From Synanceia verrucosa (Eukaryota; Chordata; Actinopteri; Perciformes; Synanceiidae), in NCBI GenBank assembly GCA_029721515.1, contig CM056556.1, positions 16,450,598 to 16,514,597 of the forward strand: a DNA stretch of 64,000 nucleotides. The letters are read 5' to 3'. The notes under the pieces were generated by a model, which was not told the DNA's origin, did no database searches, and saw nothing but the letters and a program-made list of their open reading frames with translations. Each line of letters starts with the position of its first letter. Positions within the stretch are counted from its first letter, which is position 1. Below, one piece after another: positions 25,247-39,014 of this stretch. The position numbers and the translations under genes are program-made.

Positions 25247-26045
25247 CTCTAAACAAAAATATAAACGCAACACTTTTGATTTTGCTCCCATTTTTTAAGA
25301 GATGAACTCAAAAATCTAAAACGTTTTCCACATCACCATTTCTCTCAAATATTGTTCACAAACCAGTCTAAATCTGTGATAGTGAGCACTTCTCCTTTGC
25401 TAAGATAATCCATCCCACCTCACAGGTGTGCCATATCAGGATGCTGATTAGACACCATGATTAGTGCACAGGTGTGCCTTAGACTGTCTACAATAAAAGA
25501 AAGGTGCAGTTTTGTTTTTTTTGCTTTTTTTTGTTTTTTTTTTGGGGGGGTCTGGGGACTCAGAATACCAGTCAGTATCTGGTGTGACCACCATTTGCCT
25601 CATGCAGTGCAACACATCTCCTTCGCATAGAGTTGATCAGATTGTCGATTGTGGCTTGTGGAATGTTGGTCCACTCCTCTTCAATGGCTGTGAGAAGTTG
25701 CTGGACATTGGCAGGAACTAGTACACGCTGTCGTATACGCCGATCCAGAGCATCCCAAACATGCTCAATGGGTGACGTCCGGTGAGTATGCTGAGGCAGT
25801 CTAAGGCACACCTGTGCACTAATCATGGTGTCTAATCAGCATCTTGATATGGCACACCTGTGAGGTGGGATGGATTATCTCAGCAAAGGAGAAGTGCTCA
25901 CTATCATAGATTTAGACTGGTTTGTGAACAATATTTGAGAGAAATGGTGATATTTTGTATGTGGAAAACGTTTTAGATCTTTGAGTTCATCTCATAAAAA
26001 ATGGGAGCAAAAACAAAAGTGTTGTGTTTATATTTTTGTTGAGTG
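25247..26045 (-). mobile_element. Tc1/mariner-like element with about 230-bp inverted repeats
   Basis: TA flanks (25245-25246 and 26046-26047) enclose inverted ends: CTCTAAACAAAAATATAAAC on the left, and GTTTATATTTTTGTTGAGTG on the right. The arms stay similar for about 230 bp (for example ACCTCACAGGTGTGCCATAT and its inverse). Between them, on the - strand (25826-25572), is the C-terminal end of a Tc1-type transposase containing SPIEHVWDALDRRIRQR and ending in VALHEANGGHTRY. The catalytic part is missing, so this is a non-autonomous deletion copy. A T-rich run with G7 lies at 25512-25552. Confidence 0.85.
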
Positions 26046-29028
26046 TAGTAACTCAGCTGAAATTTACATTTGACTCACAGCAGATGAACTAATACTTTGC
26101 CAAATTTAAAAAGATTTCCTCCAATTTCTGAGATATCACAGTCATGCGAAGATGGCACAGACAGTTGATGGTCAACAATATGAAAAGTTTTCTAAAAATT
26201 GAAACACAAATCAGAAACCAAATCACAATATTATTTATATTACACACTGTATATCCTTAAATACTGTTATAATCACAGGGATACCTAGCTATAATTACTA
26301 CAAAATAAATCAAAAATAATATAAAGCACTACTTATGCTTGTAATATTATGCTGTACTTCAAATATTAATATGCATTTGTAAGATGGATATCTGATTTAG
26401 AGGGAAAGAATGAATCTTCTCTCTTGTATAACCAGACCACCCACCTCTGTTAAAGAGCCGCTTCCCTGTGCTTTAACGTTACTATGGCAACTACTCATCC
26501 TATTTCTGTTCACAATACGATTATTTTATTGTGTGTCATTAATTGCCCATCACTGTTTCACTGTAATTGTTTCACAAACTCTCTCCAATTACCATTTTTG
26601 TTCATAATTTTTTTGTCAATGAAGACAAAGGGGGCAGAGACAGTTATGGAAAGTGCATTTCATAGGTCAATCATGACAATAAAATACAGGTGCATAATTG
26701 GCTCTGGCCTCTTCTCCTTGACTAGCAAACAGACTTTGAAAAGAAAATGCCATTAAGAAATTTAAAAAAAAAAATCTGAAACCATCTTTAACATAAAAAA
26801 AAAACAAATGTTGATTATGTTTTTGGATAAAAACTGCTGGTCAGAAATAAAATTGACCTGCACTAAATGTCAAGACTTCCAGAAAGAACAAGCTGGGAGG
26901 ACTCAAACACTGGAGATTTATTGACAAAAACAGGCAGGTTACAGGGTAAAAACTCCAGTGATGAAGAGCATTACACTGGAAACAACAGGTGAGGTTAATG
27001 CAGGACAAATGAGGATCAGGTGGAATAGATCTGAGCCAGGCATGGGAAGGCACGGACTTGAAAATAAATCAGGAAAGTGACTAAAACATAAACAACTAAA
27101 ACTATGAAATTAAAATGATGTGAAAAGAGGCAGGAGGACATAGAATTTCTTAATAATGAATCAAGTGTTGATAAAGTATAGGATTATTTCAAAAATGTTC
27201 TGGTTATATGACATGCTTGTCTGTAATTATTCATCTAATCATACCTGTGATAATGTCTTTTTTAATCACTATCATATTGATAGTGAACACTGAGTCTCTA
27301 TGGCTTTTCTATATGGGCTACAGTTTGATCAGAAGCTTCAATCTCTCAAGACTGTTAACTTTAATTTATAAAAACCTAAAAAGTTCCTTTCCTGTGACTC
27401 TCCAAGAGGGATCAATCAGATAGAGGGACACAAGCCCTGGCTCACTAAATACTAAGGGTGGGTCAAATGTAGAGGACAGGTTTCCCCCATAAAGGATGGG
27501 TGGTTTACAGCATAAAAAGTGAGGGGAAACAGAAATTTAAATCACTTTTCATAATATCCTCCTGGGTCACAGAACCAAAGAGGAAGTGTGGATATTCAGT
27601 ATAATTTATTTTCAGAAAAATAACAAGCTCACTCTTGGGAGAAAATAATGCGCTGTGTTTATTTGGCAGAATTCAAATGCCACCGATGTACTAATTTTTA
27701 ACAGCAGAAACTGGTGGTGATTTTTCAGAGCTCAAGGAAATAATTGACAAGACTCAGAAATAGTTCAGGATATCATTACATTCAGGATCTTCAGTGAAAA
27801 TGAGGGACTTTGTTTACTTTCAAAGCCTGACTTCATATGGTGACCTCTAGTACAAAAAGTCTTTGGTATCTCATGTAATAAATACATAAAACCTTAGCAT
27901 AAATTGACACATTTTTGCTGCAAAGACATTGCCTATTTGTAAATACACATACAAAACCACAAGATATTTTAGTATAGATTTACTGAAAGGACTGAATGCT
28001 GATTTTCCTCCTGCAGTTTTTCATTCCTGCATCCTGATCTACAATGGGTGTGTTTGAAACATAACCATAACCACCATTATGATTATTTAGAGTATCAGCA
28101 CATAAAATACTTGAAATTCGTTCTGCACTATTGTTCGACATATTATGAGCAGAAAAGCTGTGAAATAGTCTAATGTTGAAGAACAGTCCTTTCTGCACAC
28201 CAGTTGGTTGTAGATCTTCACGAGCTCATCACCTAATTTACAACAATTTTTGTCAATCATTCTGTAGTCATTCTGGAAACAAAGACTGCCAGTTCATTTT
28301 TTTTTTCACCCACTCCTGAAGGAAATGTACATTGTACAAATGTACATTTTCAAAAATGAAATGATTAACATTCTCAGCTTTTGCTTAATAGGCAATTTAA
28401 ATGATTGATTTCTGTACAGTTACTGTCTTGTAATGTTGAGGAGTCAGTGGTGTTGTTGTGTCCTAATGGAGGAAAACAACAAAAGGCACTGTTTGAGCAG
28501 AACAGGTTTAATCCCTCACGTTTATCCTGAAATTGATCCTTGTTTGTTCTGATGGATTAGAAACAGGTTAAGCTGTGACCTCTCTGCTCATACGTATACA
28601 GTGGCCAAAAGACATTAATCTCCACTGACTCTCTCACGTTGCTGTGTGTATTAAAGATTATTTCAAATACATGTCAATGTCACACAAACGTTTGTGTGTG
28701 TTCTACACACATTGTGATTTATTCAGCTTGTTTCAATCAATATTCTGGCCATCCATGCCCTGACTGATAGCAAGACAGCAAGCTTGCATGTTGTATATAT
28801 GATATTCATCCTAGCAAGGCATACAAGATAAGTAGAAAAGTTTGAATTAGATTAGCTATTTGTCATATGAGTACACCAGATAATTGGTGACGCTGACAAG
28901 TACAAGGCTGTTGCCAGCCTGTGTGGACAAACCACATGCTAGGTTTTTATATTATCATGAATATAATTCTCCATCAGACTCCATTAGAAGTCTTTTCTCC
29001 CCGAAAACAGCCCATTCACGTTTATCCC

Positions 29029-29029
<1 letters not shown>

Positions 29030-29059
<30 letters not shown>
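29030..29059 (+). repeat. (ATAG)n microsatellite
   Basis: Seven consecutive tetranucleotide units in the region past the parvg 3' end. Confidence 0.95.
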
Positions 29060-30202
29060 TTTTTCAGCAAACAAATCTAGTTTACAAACACAATCAAAAA
29101 GAAGTTCAGGGCTGTAAATTGGAAAACAGATGACAAGCCATTTAGATTTCATCATACCCACTGGAATGGCCAATTTACACCATGAGCAACATACATCTCA
29201 GTGTCTCTTTCTATCTCCATCTGTGTCTCTCTATAAAGACTAGCTATGTTTCCATCTGACTGCCAAGCAAATTTTATGCAAACCTTTTGAAATGTCTTGG
29301 GAAATAAAATGTGAATTTAGAGTATTTTCCATCGCCTTGGTGGAAATGAATAAATTGACTTCTGAATGTCAACAAACAAATCTGCATGAAAACTAGGTGA
29401 ACTGAATAAGAAGTGTGAAAGTGGTTATTGTTACAGTTTTATGTTCCTTCAGCCTCAAGACAAAGACAAATTCACGCTGCAATTTGCTAATGCACAAAAC
29501 CAAACCAGAGTGGCAGTGATGGACAGATATTATTATCTAACAAGTCACTAATGGTTTGAATAAATTTCTTTTAAACAAAGGAACTACATATCTTTGTAAC
29601 ACAGAGGATAATGAAGTGGATCTTTCCAGTTGTAGACCACTTCTTGATTTAAATTCAACACATAATTTGTAAAATATGCTTTGATGGAATCACATCTAAT
29701 GTCTGCCTCTCATTTTCTGAGCCTCCCTCCGTCACTGCCTGCCACATGTGTGTGACATTGAGTTGTGAACAATCCATTGGTGAAAAGAAAATGACAGAAA
29801 TGACAATAGCTTTCACAGACTAGATAAAGAGGAGGCCACAGACTATCAGCAGCTACACATGGAGGAAGCAGAGGTATAAATTCAGTGGTTGTTTATTAAG
29901 AAGTGGCAGTTAAAGATGATTGTTTTCTATAGAAAGAGTGATGTGCCATGCTCCTGCTGTGTCACTGAAAAGGAAAAGCAAGAAATAATGGGAAAAGGAA
30001 ATATTACTGAGCTACACTACAGCATCCACACACATATACAGTATTTTGACTTAATGCAAACAAAACAATGGTGTACATGTGCTGTATCCTGAAACATTTT
30101 TCACTTGTTTTTCAGTTCTTTATGCAATAATATCTCCTACTTTTCATGTGAACAATTAAGTCAACACTGAGAATATCATCCTGGATGTCACATAAAGACA
30201 CA

Positions 30203-30208
30203 TTTATT
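30203..30208 (-). terminator. parvg: candidate poly(A) signal of parvg
   Basis: This is an AATAAA hexamer on the - strand about 430 nt past the parvg stop, giving a 3' untranslated region of ordinary length. Its use is inferred. Confidence 0.4.
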
Positions 30209-30633
30209 TAGGAATGTGCACAATATGAGAAAATAAATCTTAAAAAAAAAAAATCTTTAAACTAGAATTTACAGATCCCCAATTCAAGCCAGGGCCACAC
30301 ACTGATGGATCTATGCACAGGTATTGTAGGCATACCCACATGAACAGAACATCACATGTCAAATTAATCTCTATGAGACATAATCATGCTGATTAACAGT
30401 GATTTGATTGAAATGAATTGACTCCAACATTTTGCTGCTAAACGCTGGTCTGGCCAAGTCCTTAGACACCGTTGATTATGCATGACTTGTTAAAGCTTCT
30501 TAAGCTTCAGGTACTTAATTTAAATTAGCTTGAGAGCAGCAGTTTTGAGACAAAAGAAAGCGCAAGCTGGCCAAATACACACTTTTCTTCAGCTCTGCTT
30601 GTATTCCTGGTTGCTGACTTCCTCTATTCTTTC

Positions 30634-33600
30634 TCATTTCCCCTTATGTCTCTTGAACAGGGCGTACAGGACCTTCAAGGTGGCAGTGTTGTCCTGGGAG
30701 ACGATATCTGTCACACAATCCACAGGAGGCATTTACTACATATTTATGACGCACCAACCATAAGTATCAAGTCACTGAGGCAGTGACGACACAAGCAGGC
30801 TTTTATCAACTTTAGCAACATTAGCTAATAACTAGTCTCACAATCCATCCAAACGGGTCATAGATCAGAAGGAAAGTTAGATGGGAATTTAATCAATACG
30901 TCCTTGGAGAGACAAGATACGTTCTGTTGGGAGATGCACTGATTGAGTGAAAGTGGCTCCACCACTGGCTAACCTAATTAGTGCATGCAGTGCGCTGCTG
31001 TTTAGACCCTGTGATTCTTCATTCCATCACAGCAATTATGCCGTTAATTAAAAAGACACTAAAATGAATTAAATTAGCCACTTGCTGCTGACGTAGATTA
31101 ATTGTGCTGGTCCTTACATTAACAGTTATCGTGTTGAGGATTTGTTCTCCAGTTCCAGGCTGGCAGGTAATATTGTTGAGAGGTTCAGGTGAGTCAAGCA
31201 AATACAGAGCATCTTGTCAATAATGGATCTGCAGGCAAGTGAAGTAGATCCATGTGCTATTGACTGATTCAGGTAAATTGGTTACTCACTGAGTCAGTCA
31301 CTGTATTTCACTCTTCTCTTTTTTGATTTATTCATTTACTCCCCACGGCCAAAGGTGGACCCCCCCAACATTTATCAGGTAAAAAAATATATATTTATGA
31401 CTTGAGTCTTTGGTTATGTTAGTAGTCTTTCACCATTTACTGGAGTATGTACTGTCTTTTTCTTCTTCTTTTTTAAATCACGTGTTCATCAAATAACAGT
31501 CAAGAAGTATCTAATTGATTTTTTCTCTGAACGAATCCTTTGTTTCACCAAGTATATATTTCAGCATAAAACAAACCTACATTCAGGTTGTTAAACCAAA
31601 AAGAAAGTCCAAAAGATGCATGCTTTCACTGCTCTATAACTATTTGGTTAACTGATCTCACTAGCTGAGACAAGTTGAAACTGACAAATACAAAGTATAA
31701 CTAGAAAAGCACTGAGACAGCGCAGACCTCCGCCAAGGCGGCGGCAGCGGCTACTTTTTATTTAAAGTTACCCCCGCTGCCAAGGAGGTTATGTTTTCAC
31801 CGGGGCTTGTTTGTTTGTTTGTTGGTTCTTCTTCTTCTGACCAACCCTGAAAATTTTGTTAAAATCCGTCCACAACTTTTTGAGTTATTTTGCAAACCAA
31901 CAAACCAACAAACTAACAAACAAATAAACAAACCCCGGTGAAAACATAACCTCCTTGGCGGAGGTGATGATGACTTTTTACAGTGCACAGCTATCCAATC
32001 AAGGCATATCTGGGATGTGTCTGATTACTGGATGGTGTACAGTAGCAGTGCTCATGAATACAGATAGCATATCTATCTCCATAAAAGTAGATGTAGTCAT
32101 TGTGTTGAGGTTAAATCCCTGCGTCTATCAACGGGCAGCAGAGTGACACAGTCCCCTTGAGACCGTCTCCCTCGCTGCTCCTCTCTAAATGAATGATGAT
32201 GACCTCGGACTGAACCAATCATCCGCAGTGATACTCATCGAGACACGAGTCACACTCATTCATATTCCACAAGCAATTCCCTCCAAAACACTGTCAAGCC
32301 CACACTGCACAGCACAGTGGAGATTAACTCAAACTACTGGAGACTCCCCACCTATACAGATTTTAGCATTTCCCCATCACACAGATAAATGCTCTTGATA
32401 TTATCTAAATTAGTTTGACTTTGCTGTATTGGAGCGCTGGTGTTTTTCTGTTGTAATCATTTTACAAACAGTTACTTCAGGTTTTATTTTTCATCATCTG
32501 TGCCCCTGGCATTTTAATTTGGGAAAACTCTGTTATCAACTCTGTGTTGTGTATACTGTGTGAGCAGTGTGTGTTATTTCCTCACCTTGTGGATCAACTC
32601 TGGACACTTGAAGGCCTGTGTCATTAAGGAGCTCCAAGGATAAGGTGACATTGTGAAGCTAGAAGTCAATCATATTAAAAGAAAAACATTTCATTTAAAT
32701 TAATAATTAGAGATTACATGTTGTTCTCCAGTTTACCCAATGATATATTTTAGTGTAACATTTAATAACATCTCCATAGGTGCACTGTTAGCCTACAAGA
32801 AAAGGACGTAAACCCTTTGGAATTACCTGGAATTCTGCATAACTTGGTCATAAAATGTGATCTGTTCTTCATCTAAGTCACAACAGTATACAAACCCAAT
32901 CTTAGAAAGTAGAAAATAGTAGTAGAAAATGTGCTGTTACAGGTAAAAGTCCTGCAAAAATTTGCACCATAGGTTAAAGCACCAAAAATAAAAACTGCCA
33001 TGTATATTATATTACTGGATTAGAATCAATGTCTGTATCTCTTGATTTTTTTTTATTGAGCTGTGGTTTTATAAGTCATTATGTCACAAGCACATTATAA
33101 AACTGTGTGAGTCATGATCAAAGTGGTATCAAAAAGTCACTATGTGTCACTGTGTCTTTACATAGCAAGTTATTCATAAGCTTTTCATAGCCGTGATAAA
33201 AGAGTCATATTTTTTTCATGGACTTGTCCTATTGCTTCAAGTAAAGAGAGCTCAAAGATATCATTAACAGTGACACAAAAGTAATTATGCATCTTTTTTT
33301 ATTATGGGAAATGTGAAATATTAATTTGATCATATCTTATATTGTAATAGGCACGCTTCTGGATCAGGTTTCACTACTGTAGCTCATTATCCTCTGTGCT
33401 CTTGTGGGAAATTAGATAAGCTCAAATAGAAATAACAAAAAATGCAAAATTAAATGAATTCTAATTTAAATTGATAATTTGTCTTTTCACTGGTTTGTTA
33501 CTTAATAAATACACACAGACTATTGATGATGATATTAAAGTTGAGTATTGTGTCTCTCTCTCTGTTCAGTAACACCACCCTGAGGAAGCGCTTCCCTTCT

Positions 33601-36539
33601 GGAAGTGTCAGGAATCCATACTGAATCCATACTGTACCATCTCAGATTGACTGACAGGGGTCAGGTGGAAGTCATAGAGTGGGACGAAGAAGCCCTCCAG
33701 CCGTCCGATCAACAGCAGCAGAATCACACCATCAGCAAACTAGTCAGAAAATACACCAGAAAAGACAGTCCATCTAAGAAAGGGAGGATGATCTTAGTGG
33801 ACGAGATCAATGATTTCTTCCTTTTAGAGGAAAGCAGTGCTTCATTACTGTGATCTTACCTGTTTGTCCATGTCCTCCACCTGCAGACCCATGGTCGACA
33901 TGTTCTGGTTGACGAAGTGTAAGATGGCCTGAAACAAACAAACAAACAAACAAAAAGTTGGTCTTTTTTTGTGGACACATTTGGGTATCTAACACATATT
34001 CTATATCAAAACCTGAGAAACACTTTTAAATCGTTAACACCAGACGGATTATAAGCTCTCACATGCTTAACAGAAACGTCATTGTTGAATATGATTTGGT
34101 AAGACCAATGGACAGCCAGAATGGCAGAAGTTTGGACTGAAGTTTAACATTTTTAAAGTGGCAATAATCTTTTATCTTTTTACAATAACAATGTAGCAAA
34201 TATCTGAAGTATATATTTTTTTCCCTTGTTTGAAAGTTAAAATTTGATTGTTGATTGACAGAAAATTAATTGTTTTAACTATTTTGATCATCACTGAAGT
34301 CACTATTACATTGAATATATTTGAGTTTTACTAAAAGTATACAAGTATAGTAAGATGGCATAATTTTAGGGACATTTTTCACCATTTAATGACACATTGC
34401 AAATAATTGATCAATTTACAAAAAGTAGGTGGCTGAATAATGAAAATAATTCCTTTAAATACTATTCGCAAATACAACAAAATACCAGCAAATCATTCCT
34501 TTTCCATTTGGTTTCAGGCATCATTCATCATCAGTATCCAGTATGTAGGGTTAAAAGTTAAGGCCACAACATTTGCTCTCTCATTGTCAGTGGAGATGAG
34601 AGAGTTAACTCCTCAGCACTTCTCCTCCTTTCCTTGTCATACCTTCTTCACTGTGTTGACCTTGTGAGTCTCAAGCTTCAGCAGTTGCTCGATGGGATCT
34701 TCCCCTGAGTGACCAGACAGCCAGAAAAGTGTGTTCAAGTCATCTTGGGCCGTAATACTGCTTCAATGACATTCAAAATGTCAAATCGACTCAACCTCTG
34801 ACAGCTTTTTACTTACTTTCAGGCTTGCTGAGGGAGTCTGAGCTCGCGTCCCTGCTGGAAAAGACAAAAAATATGATGTGTTTTTGTCACATCCAGAGAG
34901 TCACACAGGACAGAAATCTGCTCACCTCTCCTCTGTCAGGACTTCTGTCTGTACATCTGATTTAATACCACTATTGCTCACCTGCATAAAATAAACCAAA
35001 ATAGGAAAGCAGTTTCACAAGGTGTGTGTTTAAGACTAACATTTGGGACAGATGAAAGTGTTAAAGCTGGAGCAGAAACTCACATCTAGAACTATAACTT
35101 CAACCTTCACATTCGATGGCAAATCCAGTTCAGGCTGGAAAGATCTCACCATGGCAACCAATAGATGGATAGTGGCCAAAAGGTCTTTGTTGTGGATGAC
35201 TGACAGACGAACACAGAACAGAAGAACTTGTACTGTTATCATTGTGGTCGTTCTTTGCACCAAGACAAGGAATAATCCACTGACAGGTGATTAAAACAGG
35301 GCCCCATCGTGTTTATCTCCATCCACATCCCTCACAGTTGGTGTAAGCCAACATGACATCCTTGAGCTAGCATCAAATCCCGTTGTAATTCAAAGTCGTT
35401 GCCAGAACAGAACATTTGTTCTCTTGTTGCTCCGCTGCTGAAGTCGAGTCAGCTGCATGACTCACGTTTGACGTTCCACTTGATCTGGCTGTTGTCCTGC
35501 AGGCCCAGTCTCTTGTCCAACTCCTCCAGGATCACTCCGAGCTTACGGATCTGAGCAGGGCTAGTCAGCGCTATCTCCTCCACAGACACGTGCACATCAG
35601 CCAACCTGGCTATGCAAATCAAGACATTGTCATTATTATTATTATTATAAGTATAGTTTTAATGGCACGGATTCTATTTTGGATATCATAAATTACACAC
35701 TTTTAGGTGAATTACAAAGGAAAACAAATTAAGGTTAGTATGGTTTTGCTGTACCTCATGATTAAGTGGAAGTACAACAAAATGATCTTATTAATAAAAA
35801 TAATATTCTTAATAAAAAATAATAAAGATAAATATTAACTCACACAGCAGGTGATGAAGCACCAGTCCATCGTACAGATCCTCCTCCAGACTCTGAACCA
35901 CTATGTGCTCCGCTTTCAAAGTGCTATTGATCCAATAAACCAGTGCCTACCAAAACACAATTCATCACACAGATACGCCACATACTTTCATCTCCTTGCA
36001 TATACTGTATATTTTTTTCATAAAAACTTTTTTTTATAATTCTTTTCATCGATTTTCAGAGAATATGATCCTAATGGAAATGACCATTAATACAAAATAC
36101 TCCCCCCAAATAACTCAAATGTTATTTGTTTGCACACTCAGCTTTGCATATGATACCCCATATGAATAGTATATGATTTACTCATGAAAATGGCCACTTT
36201 TGCATTCTTTTCATACAAGATAATAAAAAGAAGTATAAGGATATTGTATGTATCATTACTGTCATATATTATTCTGATAAATACCCATATCATACAAGTT
36301 TCATTTTTTTTTAAATTTACTAAGGATCTTATATCCGGATTCACTGTTGTATGCTTTACATACAAGTTTCAAAAAAAGGAGATTTCCTTATACTTATAAG
36401 GATATTATATATCCTTATACTTCATTTTATTATCTTCAATGAAAAGAATGGAAAAGTGGCCACTTCAAGAGTAAATCATATACTGTTCATGAATTTCAGT
36501 ACGTTTTTAATAAGTTTTTTTTTTTTTACGTCAGTCTTA

Positions 36540-36614
<75 letters not shown>

Positions 36615-39014
36615 TTGCGTTATGTATTCATTCGCTGCATCTTGCATGAAGCATTGCCATCTTTTCCAATCAAAACCTGGTTTTAAAGTCAGATCCGACC
36701 GACGACTCCTCACCATGACTCACTGATCTGTCTCCCATCACCTCTGATAATTCTGTTCATTAAAATTTCACCGATCCTTCCACTTCTCTCCCTGTGTCAG
36801 ATATTATTCATGCTCTTCACTGCACACATATACACATGCAGGCTCTAATGTGTTTCCTGTGTAGCATTCATTTCCAGCCCACTCAGGACACGCTCCCTGT
36901 GTAGTTCGAGATGAGCTTTGATGTTACTGTAAATGTTTAATAGAAGACAGGGGTTCAGACAAAGCTCTATATGTAGATAACAGGAATTGATATCTTACCT
37001 CTTTTAGCTTTTCAAATTTGGGATCTTTTAAAGATGTTGGTTGAATGAGCTTCTGCTTCTCTCCTGTGTGAATATATAAACATTAGTCTGATTTTTTTTT
37101 TTTTTTTTTTACTTATTTTACAGTCATTCTGTGATTGACAGTTCTCTTTCATTCATTTCTGGCACTCTGCACATGTTATTTATTAAAAGGCAACACCCTC
37201 ATATTTACTCCTTTAATAACAATACACACACATTTACATTTTTGTTGACAATGCTTGAATGCATGCCCGGCATGTATATAAATATAAATATTTAACCTGA
37301 ATGTTACATTACTGTTGCATGATCATACAGTTTAAAGCTGCTCTAATCAATGTTTTTCTACTAAAGGTGCTAAATACAAGATTGGGAGTACTTCTATTGC
37401 CTCCACACAGCTCTCAACATGGCACACTTGAACTCACATGCACAAACATGCATGGCAACCAGGGCCAGCAGGGGCAGGGGTGGGATCAGCTGCCTGACAA
37501 TTGAATTTCTCTTTGGGATTCAGTAACACAACTCTTATTCTTCAAGGTATAGTTGGTAATCCTGTTCAGTAGTCAATACATCATTTATTCAGAAAAAGGA
37601 ATGAAAAGAAACAGACCTCTGTGACAGGCCTATAAAAACTCTGACAAATCCCTGCCATTCGGTCTGAATGGTAAGAACCAATCATATACCTTCATGTCTC
37701 ATCCTCCCCATGCCCCCCTCTGTCTCGCATCACATTTCATCGTCGCGGGAAATATTCAGCACACTGCTCTGCAGAAGTAGGCTGCAGAGTTAGCAGGAGA
37801 GGCGTGTGGAATTGGACGGATCATTGACGGGAGAGGGAGGAGGGAGTGGAGTTTAGAGGAGGCTTCGAGAAAAGATCTTTTTCAAATCTTGCTAGCTCTT
37901 GCCAGCTCTCCAAGATTACCAACAATATATTTAAATAAACCCCAATCACTTCTTTTCCGTGCCGTCAAATTGTCAGGCCACTGTTCGGCTTCACTATCAT
38001 CTGTACACCAACCAAGTTGCCCACCTGTTATGTCAACCATCCCACCCTAATTTGACAGGCTAGAACCAGCCCTGGTGGCAGCCCAGCTTTATCAACAAAC
38101 ACAGAGAAGCTCTGATTACAACACCCACAGAGGAAGAGCAATGTCATTCTCTTCTATATCTTTACTACAGTATATCTATATCTTCACAGAGCAAATGTTT
38201 TTTTGAGTCTATTGTAATGCTCGGGATATCATATAGATCAAATAGTTTTCAGGAAAAAAAAAAAAAACACCAAACTGCAGACAGGCCAATTCAGTGACGA
38301 GCTGGGGAACATGGTGAAAGATTAAGTAGCTTAAGAGCCAGATATACAGTATACACTCAAGAAGTATACACATATTTAGCTTAAAATTTGCCAGAAGTGT
38401 GAGTCAAACTGAGGGATAAAGTTGCTATATTTCTCCTGGATGTTTAAATAATAATAATTATGTGTGTACACATTCAACACAATAATTTTTACCGTACAGA
38501 CTGATTTGAGACATCTGCATTATAATAATGTTTGAGAAAACTCAACTTGTTCATTATGAGGGATTGCACAACTAAATTTTTCATGTCAAAAAGAAATTAA
38601 AGGAAACAAATGGTTGCCCAGAGTTAGGAAAAAAAAACAGTAAAAAAGATGTTTAAATGTCTGACATACAACAGCATAAGTTTTGCAAAAAATTAATTGA
38701 ATTAATTAAAGATCCATAGAAAACTACTACAATGGTCCTTTTAAAGAACAGCTTATTTGAGACTTCAGCAGCGTCAATTAATTAACCAAATCAAGGAGGA
38801 ATCACAAATTTACAGTATTTTTTTTATGAAAATTATGAGACCAATGATCCTTTCATTTGTTTGTATATATACACTACATACTACTACTGAAGATATGAAG
38901 GAAATCATGTTTGACTAACTAACAAAAGATTTAGTGGTTTAGGCACATACCCTGAAATGACTCAATGTCCACAGTGTTTTCCTCTTTGTGATACTCAAAG
39001 ACAGCAGCCTCCAT
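30634..39014 (-). CDS. parvg: Gamma-parvin, 12 coding exons, 320 aa
   Basis: Exons in transcript order: 39014-38951, 37063-36999, 35946-35844, 35609-35466, 35199-35084, 34981-34926, 34851-34817, 34704-34643, 33928-33860, 33739-33638, 32658-32586 and 30707-30634. They sum to 963 nt with the TGA stop at 30636-30634. All junctions are GT/AG and all phases agree. CH domain 1 runs from about residue 40 to 147 (LVYWINSTL, then LEEDLYDGLVLHHL and IHNKDLLATIHLLVAM). CH domain 2 runs from about 210 to 318 (AILHFVNQ, FADGVILLLLIGRLEGFF, LHNVTLSLELL, and the end TLKVLYALFKRH). Parvins bind ILK and paxillin and join integrins to actin; gamma-parvin is the haematopoietic member. The short N-terminus lacks the basic 'KKDESFLGKLGGTL' block found in parvb, as expected for gamma-parvin. 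Human PARVG is 331 aa. The neighbouring paralogue parvb is upstream on the same strand. Identification is firm. Confidence 0.95.
30708..32585 (-). other. parvg: parvg last intron with fold-back element
   Basis: The intron runs from donor GTGAG at 32585 to the acceptor TGACAG ending at 30708. It carries a palindromic MITE-like element (31699-31965). No coding signal is seen. Confidence 0.8.
31699..31965. mobile_element. fold-back MITE-like element (family A, copy 2)
   Basis: In parvg's last intron. The inner arms are inverse copies: GGAGGTTATGTTTTCACCGG on the left and CCGGTGAAAACATAACCTCC on the right. The right end GGCGGAGGT is the inverse of the ACCTCCGCC at 31726. The outer left tail AACTAGAAAAGCACTGAGAC matches the inverse of the right tail of the 53.4 kb copy. 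The interior has TTGTTTG runs and no gene. Confidence 0.85.
33930..33954 (+). repeat. (CAAA)n microsatellite
   Basis: Runs directly up to the acceptor of parvg exon 9 (first base 33928), where it forms a TTTG-rich pyrimidine tract on the transcript strand. Confidence 0.85.
36162..36489. mobile_element. large inverted repeat (MITE-like), parvg intron 2
   Basis: The left arm (TGAATAGTATATGATTTACT, then AAATGGCCACTTTTGCATTC) is repeated inverted on the right (GAATGGAAAAGTGGCCACTT, then AGTAAATCATATACTGTTCA). The arms are about 90 bp at roughly 90% identity, around a 150-bp AT-rich centre. No transposase. Distinct from family A. Confidence 0.7.
36542..36613 (+). repeat. (TA)n(CA)n microsatellite
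   Basis: About 31 TA units followed by a short CA run in parvg intron 2, close to the inverted repeat at 36162-36489. Confidence 0.95.
37544..37933. mobile_element. MITE-like element (family B, copy 1), parvg intron 1
   Basis: Starts AAGGTATAGTTGGTAATCCTG and ends with an inverted form, AAGATTACCAACAATATAT. The interior shares ordered words with the copy at 56.9 kb (CAGAAAAAGGAA, GACCTCTGTG, CCCCCCTCTGTC, CAGAGTTAGCA, TTTCAAATCTTGCTA). No coding frame. Confidence 0.75.

Larger units (their letters stand above)
10846..30202. other. gene-poor region between convergent shisal1 and parvg
   Basis: About 19 kb with no exon I can support. It holds a (CA)n tract (11588-11612), MITE-like elements (16288-16589 and 22328-22813), a 36-bp minisatellite (24110-24795) and a Tc1-like element (25247-26045). 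Scattered open frames of up to 127 codons (for example 13045-13428 and 20285-19914) resemble no family I know and are probably chance. Confidence 0.6.

Noticed and set aside
33605..33853. 82-codon + strand frame
   Set aside because: It is antisense to the parvg exon at 33739-33638, which encodes the FADGVILLLLIGRLEGFF segment.
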